The notes under the pieces were generated by a model, which was not told where the DNA came from, did no database searches, and worked only from the letters and a program-made list of their open reading frames with translations. The translations under genes were made by a program, and so were the position numbers. Shown here in pieces: positions 1 through 6,993 of a stretch of DNA of 11,507 nt; position 1 is the first letter of the stretch; each line of letters starts with the position of its first letter. This stretch comes from an uncultured Bacteroidota bacterium (GTDB taxonomy: Bacteria > Bacteroidota > Bacteroidia > Chitinophagales > Saprospiraceae): assembly GCA_937952445.1 (NCBI GenBank), contig CALGAA010000103.1, forward strand, positions 1-11,507. Reading direction: 5' to 3'.

Positions 1-1
1 A

Positions 2-70
2 GAGGAGGACATAAAAAAATATTTGATTTACCGGAATAATCGTAAATTTCGCGAAGTAAATTGCATATAA
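2..70 (+). CDS. Possible C-terminal end of an upstream gene (partial)
   Basis: An open frame enters from the left edge and runs 22 codons to a TAA at 68-70. It encodes a charged, Lys/Arg/Asn-rich tail (EEDIKKYLIYRNNRKFREV...) that looks like a protein C-terminus. A second frame is open from base 1 to a stop at 39, so the choice is uncertain. The fragment is too short to assign a family. A candidate promoter for the next gene overlaps it, which would be unusual but not impossible. Confidence 0.3.
   Translation, partial: EEDIKKYLIYRNNRKFREVNCI
22..50 (+). promoter_or_regulatory. Candidate Bacteroidota-type promoter for the diheme cytochrome c gene
   Basis: TTTG at 22-25 is followed after 17 bases by TAAATTTC at 43-50, a 7 of 8 match to the Bacteroidota -7 element TAnnTTTG. 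A start near 57 would leave a leader of about 37 bases before the ATG at 94. The match is inferred by eye from the known consensus. The region is AT-rich, so a chance match is possible. Confidence 0.3.
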
Positions 71-93
71 CTTCATCCTAAGAGAATAGAATT

Positions 94-1071
94 ATGAAAA
101 AGCACCTCAAATACCCACTTTATTTTGCGATGGCCCTTATAGCCATTTTGGTCATTGCACTCGCTTATATATCATTTGCTCTGCCCAACGTAGGTCCAGC
201 TCAGGATCTAAAAGTGGAGATTACACCAGAAAAAGTAGAGCGCGGAAAATACCTGGCATACCATGTAATGATGTGCGCAGATTGCCATTCTGTCCGTGAT
301 TTTTCGCTGTTTTCCGGACCTCCCAATCCCGGAACTGAGTTTGCAGGAGGAGAGGTATTTGATCGTTCAATGGGTTTCCCGGGTCGCTTCATTTCCCCCA
401 ACATTACCCCTGCGGGCATCGGGGACTGGACCGATGGTGAATTATTCCGGTTAATTACCACAGGAGTTACTAAAGAAGGGAACCCTATATTCCCGGTTAT
501 GCCGTATCATTCCTACTCAAAATTGGATCCGGAGGATATTGAAGCGGTCATCGCTTATTTGCGTACCCTAAAACCAATCGAAACCCATCACGATAAATCG
601 GAAGTTGATTTTCCATTCAATTTCATATTGCGCACGATGCCTTCAAAAGCTACCTCTCAAAAGAAGCCCCCCGTAACCGATGCCGTAGCCTATGGTGAAT
701 ACATGTTTACAGCAGCCGCATGCGCAGATTGCCACACGAAATTTGAAAAGGGGAAGCCGGTAGGTCCGTTAGCCGGTGGTGGACGTGAGTTTGTGACCGC
801 CAATGGAGGCATTTTGCGAACTCCCAATTTGACACCTCATGCAACGGGCATAGGAGATATGTCAAAGGACGAGTTTGTGTTGCGTTTTAAAAATTATACG
901 GACTCCACCTATGTTTTACCCAAAGTACAACCCGGGGATTTCCAGACCTTAATGCCATGGATGATGTATGCAGGAATGAAAACGGAAGATCTTTCTGCTA
1001 TTTATACTTACCTGAGAACTTTGGAACCCTATGACAATGCGGTCGAAATATATACCCCGGCCGGGCAGTAA
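94..1071 (+). CDS. Membrane-anchored diheme cytochrome c
   Basis: A periplasmic electron-transfer protein of 325 aa with two c-type haem domains. Residues about 8-30 form one hydrophobic segment after a short Lys-rich start, so it is probably an uncleaved N-terminal anchor, though cleavage cannot be excluded. Domain 1 has the haem site CADCH at 61-65 and a likely axial Met at 136 (FPVMPYHSY). Domain 2 has CADCH at 210-214 and a likely axial Met among 287-291 (LMPWMM). Both domains carry the loop SPNITP / TPNLTP, which suggests internal duplication. The arrangement resembles the cytochrome subunits of membrane-bound alcohol or gluconate dehydrogenases. No partner dehydrogenase flavin or quinone subunit lies next to it in the window. 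The following SDR is 202 bases away and of a soluble NAD type, so a shared complex is unlikely. The electron donor and acceptor are unknown. Confidence 0.9.
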   Translation: MKKHLKYPLYFAMALIAILVIALAYISFALPNVGPAQDLKVEITPEKVERGKYLAYHVMMCADCHSVRDFSLFSGPPNPGTEFAGGEVFDRSMGFPGRFISPNITPAGIGDWTDGELFRLITTGVTKEGNPIFPVMPYHSYSKLDPEDIEAVIAYLRTLKPIETHHDKSEVDFPFNFILRTMPSKATSQKKPPVTDAVAYGEYMFTAAACADCHTKFEKGKPVGPLAGGGREFVTANGGILRTPNLTPHATGIGDMSKDEFVLRFKNYTDSTYVLPKVQPGDFQTLMPWMMYAGMKTEDLSAIYTYLRTLEPYDNAVEIYTPAGQ

Positions 1072-1151
1072 ATAGGATTTTGTACGTAAAAAGTAGTATA
1101 CCCCCTAAACAGAGCTGCATCAATTAATATTTCACCGGAAACCGTTGGCCA

Positions 1152-1188
1152 TGCAGATGGATGGACCATCTGTGCAGATGGTACTTTT
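1152..1188 (+). terminator. Hairpin plus short T-run, possible terminator after the cytochrome gene
   Basis: Two copies of TGCAGATGG (1152-1160 and 1173-1181) flank the inverted copy CCATCTG (1166-1172). The middle arm can therefore pair with either side, giving two mutually exclusive hairpins. The right-hand one (1166-1181) is followed three bases later by TTTTT (1184-1188), as in an intrinsic terminator. It lies about 80 bases past the cytochrome stop and 85 before the SDR start. The T-run is short and the loop tight, so confidence is moderate. Confidence 0.4.
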
Positions 1189-1273
1189 TAAAATTTAGAT
1201 TGACGGTTATTCCTATTGAAAGTTTGCGTATATTAGGTTCCATAGTAAAAACCAATACGAATTCAGTTAAATT

Positions 1274-2029
1274 ATGGATCAATTAAAGAACAAAATAGCC
1301 ATTGTCACCGGATCAGCATCCGGAATCGGCCGGGAAACCGCCCTGTTATTTGCCCGGGAAGGCGCCAAAGTTACCGTTAGTGATATCAATGAAAAAGGAG
1401 GACAGGCAGTAGCAGACCAAATTCGTGATGCAGGTGGAGAAGCGATATTCGTAAAAGCAGATACGGCAAGTCTGAAAGATCATGAGCACCTGGTTGCTGA
1501 AACGATAAAAAGTTTTGGAGGACTTCACATAGCCGTAAACAATGCCGGTGTAGGTAGTGAGTTCAGTAAATTAGCCGATGTCAAAGTTGAGGATTGGAAT
1601 CGGGTGATCGACATTAATCTAACCGGGTTATTTTACGGCATGAAGTACCAAATTCCTGCCATGATCAATTCAGGAGGTGGTTCCATCATAAATGTGGCGT
1701 CCATACTCGGTCACGTAGCTTTTTTCGGTTCCGGTGCGTATGTAGCCTCCAAACATGGCGTGATCGGGTTGACCAAATCCGGAGCCCTCGATCACGCTGA
1801 AGATGGGATTCGGGTCAATGCGATTGGTCCCGGCTTCGTGTATTCCGGAATGGTCAATGAGGAAACGATGGGGAAAGAAGTGATCCGTGATCTCGAGAAC
1901 AAACACGCCATGAAAAGATTAGGTGAGCCCGAAGAGGTAGCGGCATTGTGCTTGTTCCTGGGAAGTGATGCGGCATCCTTTATTACGGGAGCTTATTATC
2001 CGGTCGACGGTGGATATTTAACCGTATAA
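1274..2029 (+). CDS. Short-chain dehydrogenase/reductase (SDR), classical type
   Basis: A 251-aa cytosolic NAD(P)-dependent oxidoreductase of the classical SDR family, at the family's usual length. It has the Rossmann glycine motif TGSASGIG at 12-19, NNAG at 89-92, and the full catalytic tetrad N115, S143, Y156 and K160 (YVASK at 156-160). Asp37 at the end of the second beta strand normally favours NAD over NADP. The C-terminal PVDGG near 243-247 is typical of 3-oxoacyl-ACP-reductase/glucose-dehydrogenase-like members. The substrate cannot be read from sequence. FabG-like automatic names would be over-precise, because the neighbours are not fatty-acid synthesis genes. The ATG is preceded by AT-rich sequence without a clear ribosome binding site, common in this phylum. 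It appears monocistronic and converges on nth. Confidence 0.92.
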   Translation: MDQLKNKIAIVTGSASGIGRETALLFAREGAKVTVSDINEKGGQAVADQIRDAGGEAIFVKADTASLKDHEHLVAETIKSFGGLHIAVNNAGVGSEFSKLADVKVEDWNRVIDINLTGLFYGMKYQIPAMINSGGGSIINVASILGHVAFFGSGAYVASKHGVIGLTKSGALDHAEDGIRVNAIGPGFVYSGMVNEETMGKEVIRDLENKHAMKRLGEPEEVAALCLFLGSDAASFITGAYYPVDGGYLTV

Positions 2030-2351
2030 ATTCAGGATGTTGCAAGATCTGACCGTCCCAATATTGAGAATCTGGAATTAGACGCTCCACAGGGGAGATA
2101 TGGCATCGCGGACTGACTCCCCCGGCATAGTACCATTTACTGCAGGCAATATTGGCCGGGAGAGATCAAATATCCGGCGCATTAGTCAATTAGGTAAGTT
2201 CGGTCGAAACCAGAAGGATGTGCTTCTGAAATTACAGGTACCTGCTTTGGTGAATGCTTATCATGCAAGCGGCACGTCCGACCAAGATGGGGAGCATAGA
2301 AAAAGAAGCCTTCATTCCATATTTAAAATGAGGCAACCGGGCTTTATTACC
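2030..2351. other. 322-base spacer with no convincing gene
   Basis: The stretch lies between the convergent SDR and nth genes. The best frame is plus-strand 2100-2366 (88 codons). It has an AGGGGAG directly before its ATG, but the product is Arg/Ser/Gly-rich, matches nothing I recognise, and overlaps the 3' end of nth. Minus-strand frames are broken by several stops. The composition is less AT-rich than the other spacers, so it could be a decayed gene or an RNA, but I cannot support either. Confidence 0.5.
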
Positions 2352-2368
2352 TTATTTTCGAAATAAGG
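2350..2368. terminator. Hairpin at the nth 3' end, between convergent genes
   Basis: CCTTATTT (2350-2357) and AAATAAGG (2361-2368) form a perfect 8-bp inverted repeat with a 3-base loop. It covers the nth stop codon and lies between convergent genes, where a two-way terminator is expected. Neither strand has a long T-run after it, so it may instead stabilise the transcript end. Confidence 0.35.
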
Positions 2369-2990
2369 ATTTGCGACCATACCGGGAACAAATAGGGCAT
2401 TTAAAGGGATCATGTCCCCGGGCTGGACAATATTCCCGACCAAAATATATCATCTGAAGATGTCGCCTGTCCCATTCTCCGATCGGGAAGACCTTCTTGA
2501 GATCTTCTTCCGTTTTCTTAACCGATTTTCCGGTACTAAGCAACCACCTGTACGCCAATCGATGAATATGGGTATCGACCGGAAATGCAGGTTGACCAAA
2601 CGCCTGAACCATCACCACAGAAGCGGTCTTATGTCCTACCCCCGGAAGCTCTTCCAACAAATCCATATCAGCTGGTACCTCCCCATTATATTTTTCAATG
2701 AGTATTTTTGAAAGCTCAACGATGGCTTTTGATTTTTGGGGCGATAAGCCAACGGGACGAATGATTTCCCGTACTTCTTCGACCGAAAGCCGTGCCATAT
2801 CCCATGGATTATCCGCTCTTTCAAATAGGGCCGGGGTCGTCAGATTTACCCGCTTATCGGTGGATTGGGCAGACAACAGCACCGCTATTAATAAGGTATA
2901 CGGATCCTGATGATCGAGCGGGATTTCCATTTTAGGGTACAGCTCGTCAAGAATTAATCCAATTTGTCGTGCTCGTTCTTTTCGGGTCAT
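2352..2990 (-). CDS. nth: Endonuclease III-like DNA glycosylase/AP lyase
   Basis: A base-excision repair enzyme of 212 aa that removes oxidised pyrimidines and cleaves the abasic site. The helix-hairpin-helix is LPGVGHKTA at 115-123, with the catalytic Lys at 121. The catalytic Asp is D139 in VDTH. Both align with K120 and D138 of the E. coli enzyme, and the length matches the family (about 211). The C-terminal loop has Cys188, Cys198 and Cys201 but no fourth Cys in the last 11 residues, whereas the classical iron-sulfur loop is C-x6-C-x2-C-x5-C. The ATG overlaps the stop of the upstream acyl-CoA reductase gene in an ATGA, so the two are probably translated from one message. The family call is secure. 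The state of the Fe-S cluster is uncertain. Confidence 0.93.
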   Translation of the reverse strand: MTRKERARQIGLILDELYPKMEIPLDHQDPYTLLIAVLLSAQSTDKRVNLTTPALFERADNPWDMARLSVEEVREIIRPVGLSPQKSKAIVELSKILIEKYNGEVPADMDLLEELPGVGHKTASVVMVQAFGQPAFPVDTHIHRLAYRWLLSTGKSVKKTEEDLKKVFPIGEWDRRHLQMIYFGREYCPARGHDPFKCPICSRYGRKSLFRK

Positions 2991-4030
2991 GATTCAGACA
3001 GACAGGTAAGTTGGAATAAAAAATGCCCCAAATCTTCACCATCGGGGTAATCAAACAGTCCGGGTTGTTGCGTTTCTCCAAAATTTGTGCGGGAAACGCC
3101 GCCGACATCATATTTACCCACCACCGTTTGCAACTCTTCCTTTCGTTGTTCTAACCTGGCCAACAGTTCCTGTCGGTCCGCATAGTGGTCGTAATACACC
3201 ATTCCGACAGGAGAAGATATATCTTCAATATTCTTTTTCAATACCACAAAAGGGGTGGATAATATTTCAGTTTTGTTGAGCAATTCGATTGATAAATTGT
3301 AATCGTAATTGTTCTTGTATTTGTTGTTCTTCATCACGCCCGAAAACGACTCCATAACTTGAAGTAAAGGCGTAAAATCGTATCCTTCAGGCACGAATAT
3401 CTTGGTTACGTTCCGACACCCAAGTCCAAAATAATCAAAAATATCGTGAGACAGACCCCGCAGTTCTTCATCCGTTTCTCCCCCATCGAGAATGGCAACC
3501 GAAGTACGATTTTTCCGGAGAATAGCCGGATATCCTCCAAAATATTTTTGAAAATATCTATTCGTATTATTCGATCCTGTGGCGATCACAGCATCAAATT
3601 CCTGCAATTTCTCGACGATCCGAATCCGTTGTTCGATTTGAGGGTCCACCTCAGCCATCAACTTCAGGATTGCCGGAAACACATAAGGGTCCTTACTTGA
3701 GAGTTTGGCACGTGCCTGATGGCCTGATAAATAAACGGTTACAAAATCATGAAATCCTACCAGTGGGATATTTCCTGCAAAAATCAGCCCAATCGTTTTT
3801 CGGTATTCATCGTTTACCGGAAACTGATAGGTCTTACACCATTTCTCAAGGTCGGAAGGCAAAAGCATATGGGAGGCAAGCTCATCCAGGCTCCGCCAAT
3901 AATTTTCTTTTTCAAACCAGGGATTGTGAAAGGAGGTTCGATGAATGTTCGCCTCCAGAAGTGGATGACGATTTTCAATAGCATCCACCAGGTGTCTTAA
4001 TGCTTCAAATTCTATGTTTGGTGTTGGCAT
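2987..4030 (-). CDS. LuxC-family acyl-CoA reductase
   Basis: A 347-aa member of the LuxC acyl-CoA reductase family, which reduces fatty acyl-CoA or acyl-enzyme thioesters to aldehydes with NADPH. The aldehyde-dehydrogenase-like fold is shown by FAGNIPLVGFHDF near 84-96, the nucleotide-binding stretch ATGSNNTNRYF near 150-160, RKNRTSVAILDGGE near 172-185, and the probable catalytic Cys205 in FGLGCRNV. It is clearly shorter than Vibrio LuxC (about 480 aa). Such short forms are, to my knowledge, common in Bacteroidota genomes without luciferase. No luxAB, luxD or luxE-like gene is present, so a luminescence role is not supported. Aldehyde or wax/lipid metabolism is a guess. It is co-directional with nth (4-base overlap) and lies 94 bases after rluD. 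Confidence 0.85.
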   Translation of the reverse strand: MPTPNIEFEALRHLVDAIENRHPLLEANIHRTSFHNPWFEKENYWRSLDELASHMLLPSDLEKWCKTYQFPVNDEYRKTIGLIFAGNIPLVGFHDFVTVYLSGHQARAKLSSKDPYVFPAILKLMAEVDPQIEQRIRIVEKLQEFDAVIATGSNNTNRYFQKYFGGYPAILRKNRTSVAILDGGETDEELRGLSHDIFDYFGLGCRNVTKIFVPEGYDFTPLLQVMESFSGVMKNNKYKNNYDYNLSIELLNKTEILSTPFVVLKKNIEDISSPVGMVYYDHYADRQELLARLEQRKEELQTVVGKYDVGGVSRTNFGETQQPGLFDYPDGEDLGHFLFQLTCLSES

Positions 4031-4124
4031 TTTACCTCAATATGAATTTTAAAATTATATACTCCCATCTCTACCCTGCTCTATATAGTGCCCGGTAACA
4101 AACTACTTCAACATCCCTCCATCC

Positions 4125-5186
4125 TCAATTCTGAAGCTCCGCGTCTTTACCCGTTCTATCCTGGACGTACCGCTCCCATCGTTCCAATACGGTTTGCATA
4201 TCTTCCGGCAACTCTGAGGTGAAGGTCATTTTTTCTCCCGTTACCGGATGAACAAATGAAAGTGATTGGGCATGCAAAGCCTGACGGTTGCATATGGTAA
4301 AGCAATTTTCGACAAATTGTTTATACCTCGAAAAAACCGTCCCCTTGCGAATACGATCTCCCCCGTACCGGTTATCATTGAACACCGGATGTCCGATGGA
4401 TTCCATGTGCACCCGGATTTGGTGAGTGCGCCCTGTTTCCAGCCTGCACTCCACCAACGAAACATAATAAAGGTCTTTGAGAACGCGATAATGCGTCACG
4501 GCCCTGCGGCCTTCTAATGGAGCATTCTCGTCCACGGTTGTAAAAAGCAGGCGGTTTCTGGGATGCCGGGTAATCGCTTTATCAATGGTACCTTTATCGG
4601 GATCCGGACTTCCCCAAACGATGGCCAGATAGCGGCGCTCGGGTTTGTGATCATGAAACTGACTGGCCAGCTCCTGCAATACGGTTTTGTTCTTTGCGAT
4701 GACCAATAAACCGCTGGTGTCTTTGTCAAGTCGATGAACGAGTCCGGGTCTGTCTGGATCATTTCCATCAAGGACAGGTAACTCCTGTTGATCCAAATGA
4801 TAAGCCAATGCGTTCACCAGTGTCCCCCGGTAATTCCCGTAGCCTGGATGCACGACTATACCGGCTGGTTTGTGCACGACGAGGAGGTGTTCATCCTCGT
4901 ACCGAATATCCAGTGGAATGTCCTCAGGAATGACAATTCCATCGTATCCTTCATTAACCCGCGTGATGATCGTAATTTCATCACCGGGCCGAACTTTGTA
5001 ATTTGATTTGGTGGATTCCCCATTCACGAGAATTTTTTGATCGCGAATTCCTTCCTGGATTTTATTGCGCGAAACCTGAGCCAGCCGGTCCATCAGGAAT
5101 TTATCGATCCGGATCAGAGCCTGTCCGGGATCAACCTGAATGGTTTGGATATCTTCAAATTCTTCTTCTGAAATGTCTTCGGTCAC
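4125..5186 (-). CDS. rluD: RluD-type 23S rRNA pseudouridine synthase
   Basis: A 353-aa RluA-family pseudouridine synthase, probably modifying 23S rRNA uridines in the cytosol. An S4 RNA-binding domain occupies about residues 23-75 (ALIRIDKFLMDRL, KILVNG). It is followed by the catalytic domain with HRLDKDTSGL at 151-160, where Asp154 is the nucleophile. RTHQIRVH at 253-260 and the family's GYGNYRGTLVNAL stretch near 115-127 support the assignment. The S4 domain plus this length fits RluD better than the shorter RluA or RluC forms, though target uridines cannot be proven. The start is GTG at 5184-5186. The frame upstream to the nearest stop has no ATG, and the next in-frame Met (32) falls inside the S4 domain. 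A -7-like box lies just upstream. Confidence 0.9.
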   Translation of the reverse strand: MTEDISEEEFEDIQTIQVDPGQALIRIDKFLMDRLAQVSRNKIQEGIRDQKILVNGESTKSNYKVRPGDEITIITRVNEGYDGIVIPEDIPLDIRYEDEHLLVVHKPAGIVVHPGYGNYRGTLVNALAYHLDQQELPVLDGNDPDRPGLVHRLDKDTSGLLVIAKNKTVLQELASQFHDHKPERRYLAIVWGSPDPDKGTIDKAITRHPRNRLLFTTVDENAPLEGRRAVTHYRVLKDLYYVSLVECRLETGRTHQIRVHMESIGHPVFNDNRYGGDRIRKGTVFSRYKQFVENCFTICNRQALHAQSLSFVHPVTGEKMTFTSELPEDMQTVLERWERYVQDRTGKDAELQN

Positions 5187-5205
5187 ACCATTACTTTTAC
5201 AGCGG

Positions 5206-5236
5206 CAAAGGTAATTATTCTATGTTAAGCGACCAA
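5206..5236 (-). promoter_or_regulatory. Bacteroidota-type promoter for the rluD-like gene
   Basis: On the minus strand, TACCTTTG (5213-5206) is an exact match to TAnnTTTG. It is preceded by ATTG 20 bases upstream, close to the -33 TTG. A start a few bases downstream would give a leader of only about 12-15 bases before the GTG at 5186. The spacing agrees with the known consensus; the assignment is by eye. Confidence 0.5.
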
Positions 5237-5420
5237 TTAGATTTACTCACCCGTCCACGATACAGGTTTTGACTTTCCTATGCGGCATTGAACACTCTAC
5301 ACTAGTCTTTATAATGAGTTCACAGTGCGCAAATTTCCTTTCCCCTGATTGTTTCGAGTCCATATAATCACTGCATGTAGAAAAAGATGCATGGAATTTC
5401 TGAAGTCGAAGTGCAACAAA

Positions 5421-5448
5421 TTGAGGAAAACAGCTTACCTTATATTTC
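5421..5448 (+). promoter_or_regulatory. Candidate promoter for the sulfatase gene
   Basis: TTG (5421-5423) is followed after 17 bases by TATATTTC (5441-5448), which differs from TAnnTTTG in the last base. It would start transcription near 5455, about 20 bases before the ATG at 5477. This supports that ATG over the earlier one at 5387, which would lie upstream of the promoter. Confidence 0.35.
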
Positions 5449-5476
5449 AAATGAATATCAAAGACAACGTTTGATC

Positions 5477-6901
5477 ATGTTCACATCTCATCCGCTTCAA
5501 AAATTGCTCCTTTTTCTTATCTTTACCGTTGGGTATCAGAATCCATTATGGCCTCAGTCTCATCAGATGAACGTGGTGATTGTCCTCGTGGATGATCTGG
5601 GTTGGAAGGATTTGGGACATACCGGTAGTCCCCTTTATCACACGCCAAATTTGGACAAACTCGCCACCGAAGCAACCGTTTTCACTCAGGCGTATTCCGG
5701 GCATCCCGTTTGTTCTCCTTCCCGTGCAGCTATAATGACGGGGAAAAATCCTACCCGACTGGGAATCACCGACTGGATACCGGGCCAGCGGCCGGCTAAC
5801 CGACCATTGACCACTCCCGGGATCAACAACGAATTGGCGCTGGAAGAGAAAACGATTGCTGAATATTTCAAAGACAATAATTACAAAACGTTTTTTGCGG
5901 GCAAATGGCATTTGGGAGAAGAATCACACGGTCCTGAAACACAGGGGTTTGATATCAATGTGGGTGGAATTGACAAGGGCTCTCCTCCGGGTGGTTATTA
6001 TTCACCTTACAATAATCCCAAACTTGAAGATGGACCCGAAGGTGAATATTTACCGGATCGGCTTACCAGCGAAACCATCCGGTTTATCACAGAAAACAAG
6101 GATCATTCCTTTTTGGCTTTCCTGTCGTTTTACACGGTTCACACCCCTATCCAGGCGAGCAAGGAAGACCGCCCTGGATACGAGGGAATATCGATTCCGG
6201 AGGTGATCTACCCGGAACACGAAGCATATAGCCTTTTGTACCAAAACAACCTGGACTACGCATCAATGATCACGGCGATGGATCGAAATGTAGGATTACT
6301 CATCGAAAATTTAAAAAGGTTGAAATTGTGGGAGAATACCATTTTTGTATTTACCTCTGACAATGGAGGGTTATCTACCCTGCAGTGGAACCAGGCTGCA
6401 CCCACCAGCAACCTTCCCTTAAGAGCTGGAAAAGGCTGGTGCTACGAGGGAGGAATTCGAATCCCGCAGCTCATTTATATTCCTGAAAAATCAAGTCGCG
6501 TGCCGCAGATTGATCATCCTACGGTTCATCAGGATTTATTACCCACTGTTTTGATCGAGACTGGTGCCGAATCCAATCTGCCTTCCCTCATAGACGGGAA
6601 AAACATTTTTTCAGACCGCTCTGTAGAGAACAGGACGCTTTACTGGGACTTTCCGCATTACCACGGCAGCGGTTGGAAGCCCGGGGCCGCCATTCGGCAG
6701 GGGGATTGGAAGCTGATCTTTTGGTATGAGAATGACAAGACCGAGTTGTACAATCTAAAAACCGATCCGGGGGAGACGCAGGACGTGAGTCAAAAATTCC
6801 CTGACCAGACCCAAACGCTCAAAAAATTATTGGACACCCTGATCGATAAGGATGGGGGGCAACGCCCTACGGCCAATACAGAGTACGAACCACCTGAATA
6901 A
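5477..6901 (+). CDS. Secreted formylglycine-dependent sulfatase (arylsulfatase A-like)
   Basis: A sulfate-ester hydrolase of 474 aa, exported and likely acting on sulfated glycans or small sulfate esters. I choose the ATG at 5477 because it begins a signal-peptide-like stretch (HPLQKLLLFLIFTVGY). The in-frame ATG at 5387 would put 30 polar residues before it. With the 5477 numbering, metal ligands Asp39-Asp40 lie in VDDLGW. The formylglycine site is Cys79 in CSPSR. GKWHLG is at 142-147, His222 in VHTP, Asp295-Asn296 in SDNGG, and Lys319 in AGKG. All core catalytic positions are present and the C-terminal subdomain is complete (KTELYNLKTDPGE). The Cys needs a maturase (anSME or FGE type), which is not encoded here. 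No SusC/SusD pair or other glycan enzyme adjoins it, so the substrate is unknown. Confidence 0.92.
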   Translation: MFTSHPLQKLLLFLIFTVGYQNPLWPQSHQMNVVIVLVDDLGWKDLGHTGSPLYHTPNLDKLATEATVFTQAYSGHPVCSPSRAAIMTGKNPTRLGITDWIPGQRPANRPLTTPGINNELALEEKTIAEYFKDNNYKTFFAGKWHLGEESHGPETQGFDINVGGIDKGSPPGGYYSPYNNPKLEDGPEGEYLPDRLTSETIRFITENKDHSFLAFLSFYTVHTPIQASKEDRPGYEGISIPEVIYPEHEAYSLLYQNNLDYASMITAMDRNVGLLIENLKRLKLWENTIFVFTSDNGGLSTLQWNQAAPTSNLPLRAGKGWCYEGGIRIPQLIYIPEKSSRVPQIDHPTVHQDLLPTVLIETGAESNLPSLIDGKNIFSDRSVENRTLYWDFPHYHGSGWKPGAAIRQGDWKLIFWYENDKTELYNLKTDPGETQDVSQKFPDQTQTLKKLLDTLIDKDGGQRPTANTEYEPPE

Positions 6902-6993
6902 TCAGAACGAGAGACTCCTTTAATTAGAAATTTCTTATTTTCTTTACAGTTTATTGTCGTCAGGACATCCTGTCTGTTAAAACTCCTAACGGA

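Noticed and set aside
2100..2366. 88-codon plus-strand frame as a real gene
   Set aside because: It has an unrecognised, low-complexity basic product and runs into the 3' end of nth. It is reported only as an unexplained spacer.
2987..4030. Bioluminescence (lux) locus
   Set aside because: Only a short LuxC-like reductase is present. No luciferase, acyl-transferase or synthetase genes are nearby.
5387..5476. N-terminal extension of the sulfatase
   Set aside because: Thirty polar residues would precede an evident signal peptide, and a promoter-like pair lies inside the stretch.
5546..5911. Long minus-strand open frame inside the sulfatase gene
   Set aside because: It lies fully antisense to a well-supported gene and its translation shows no domain.
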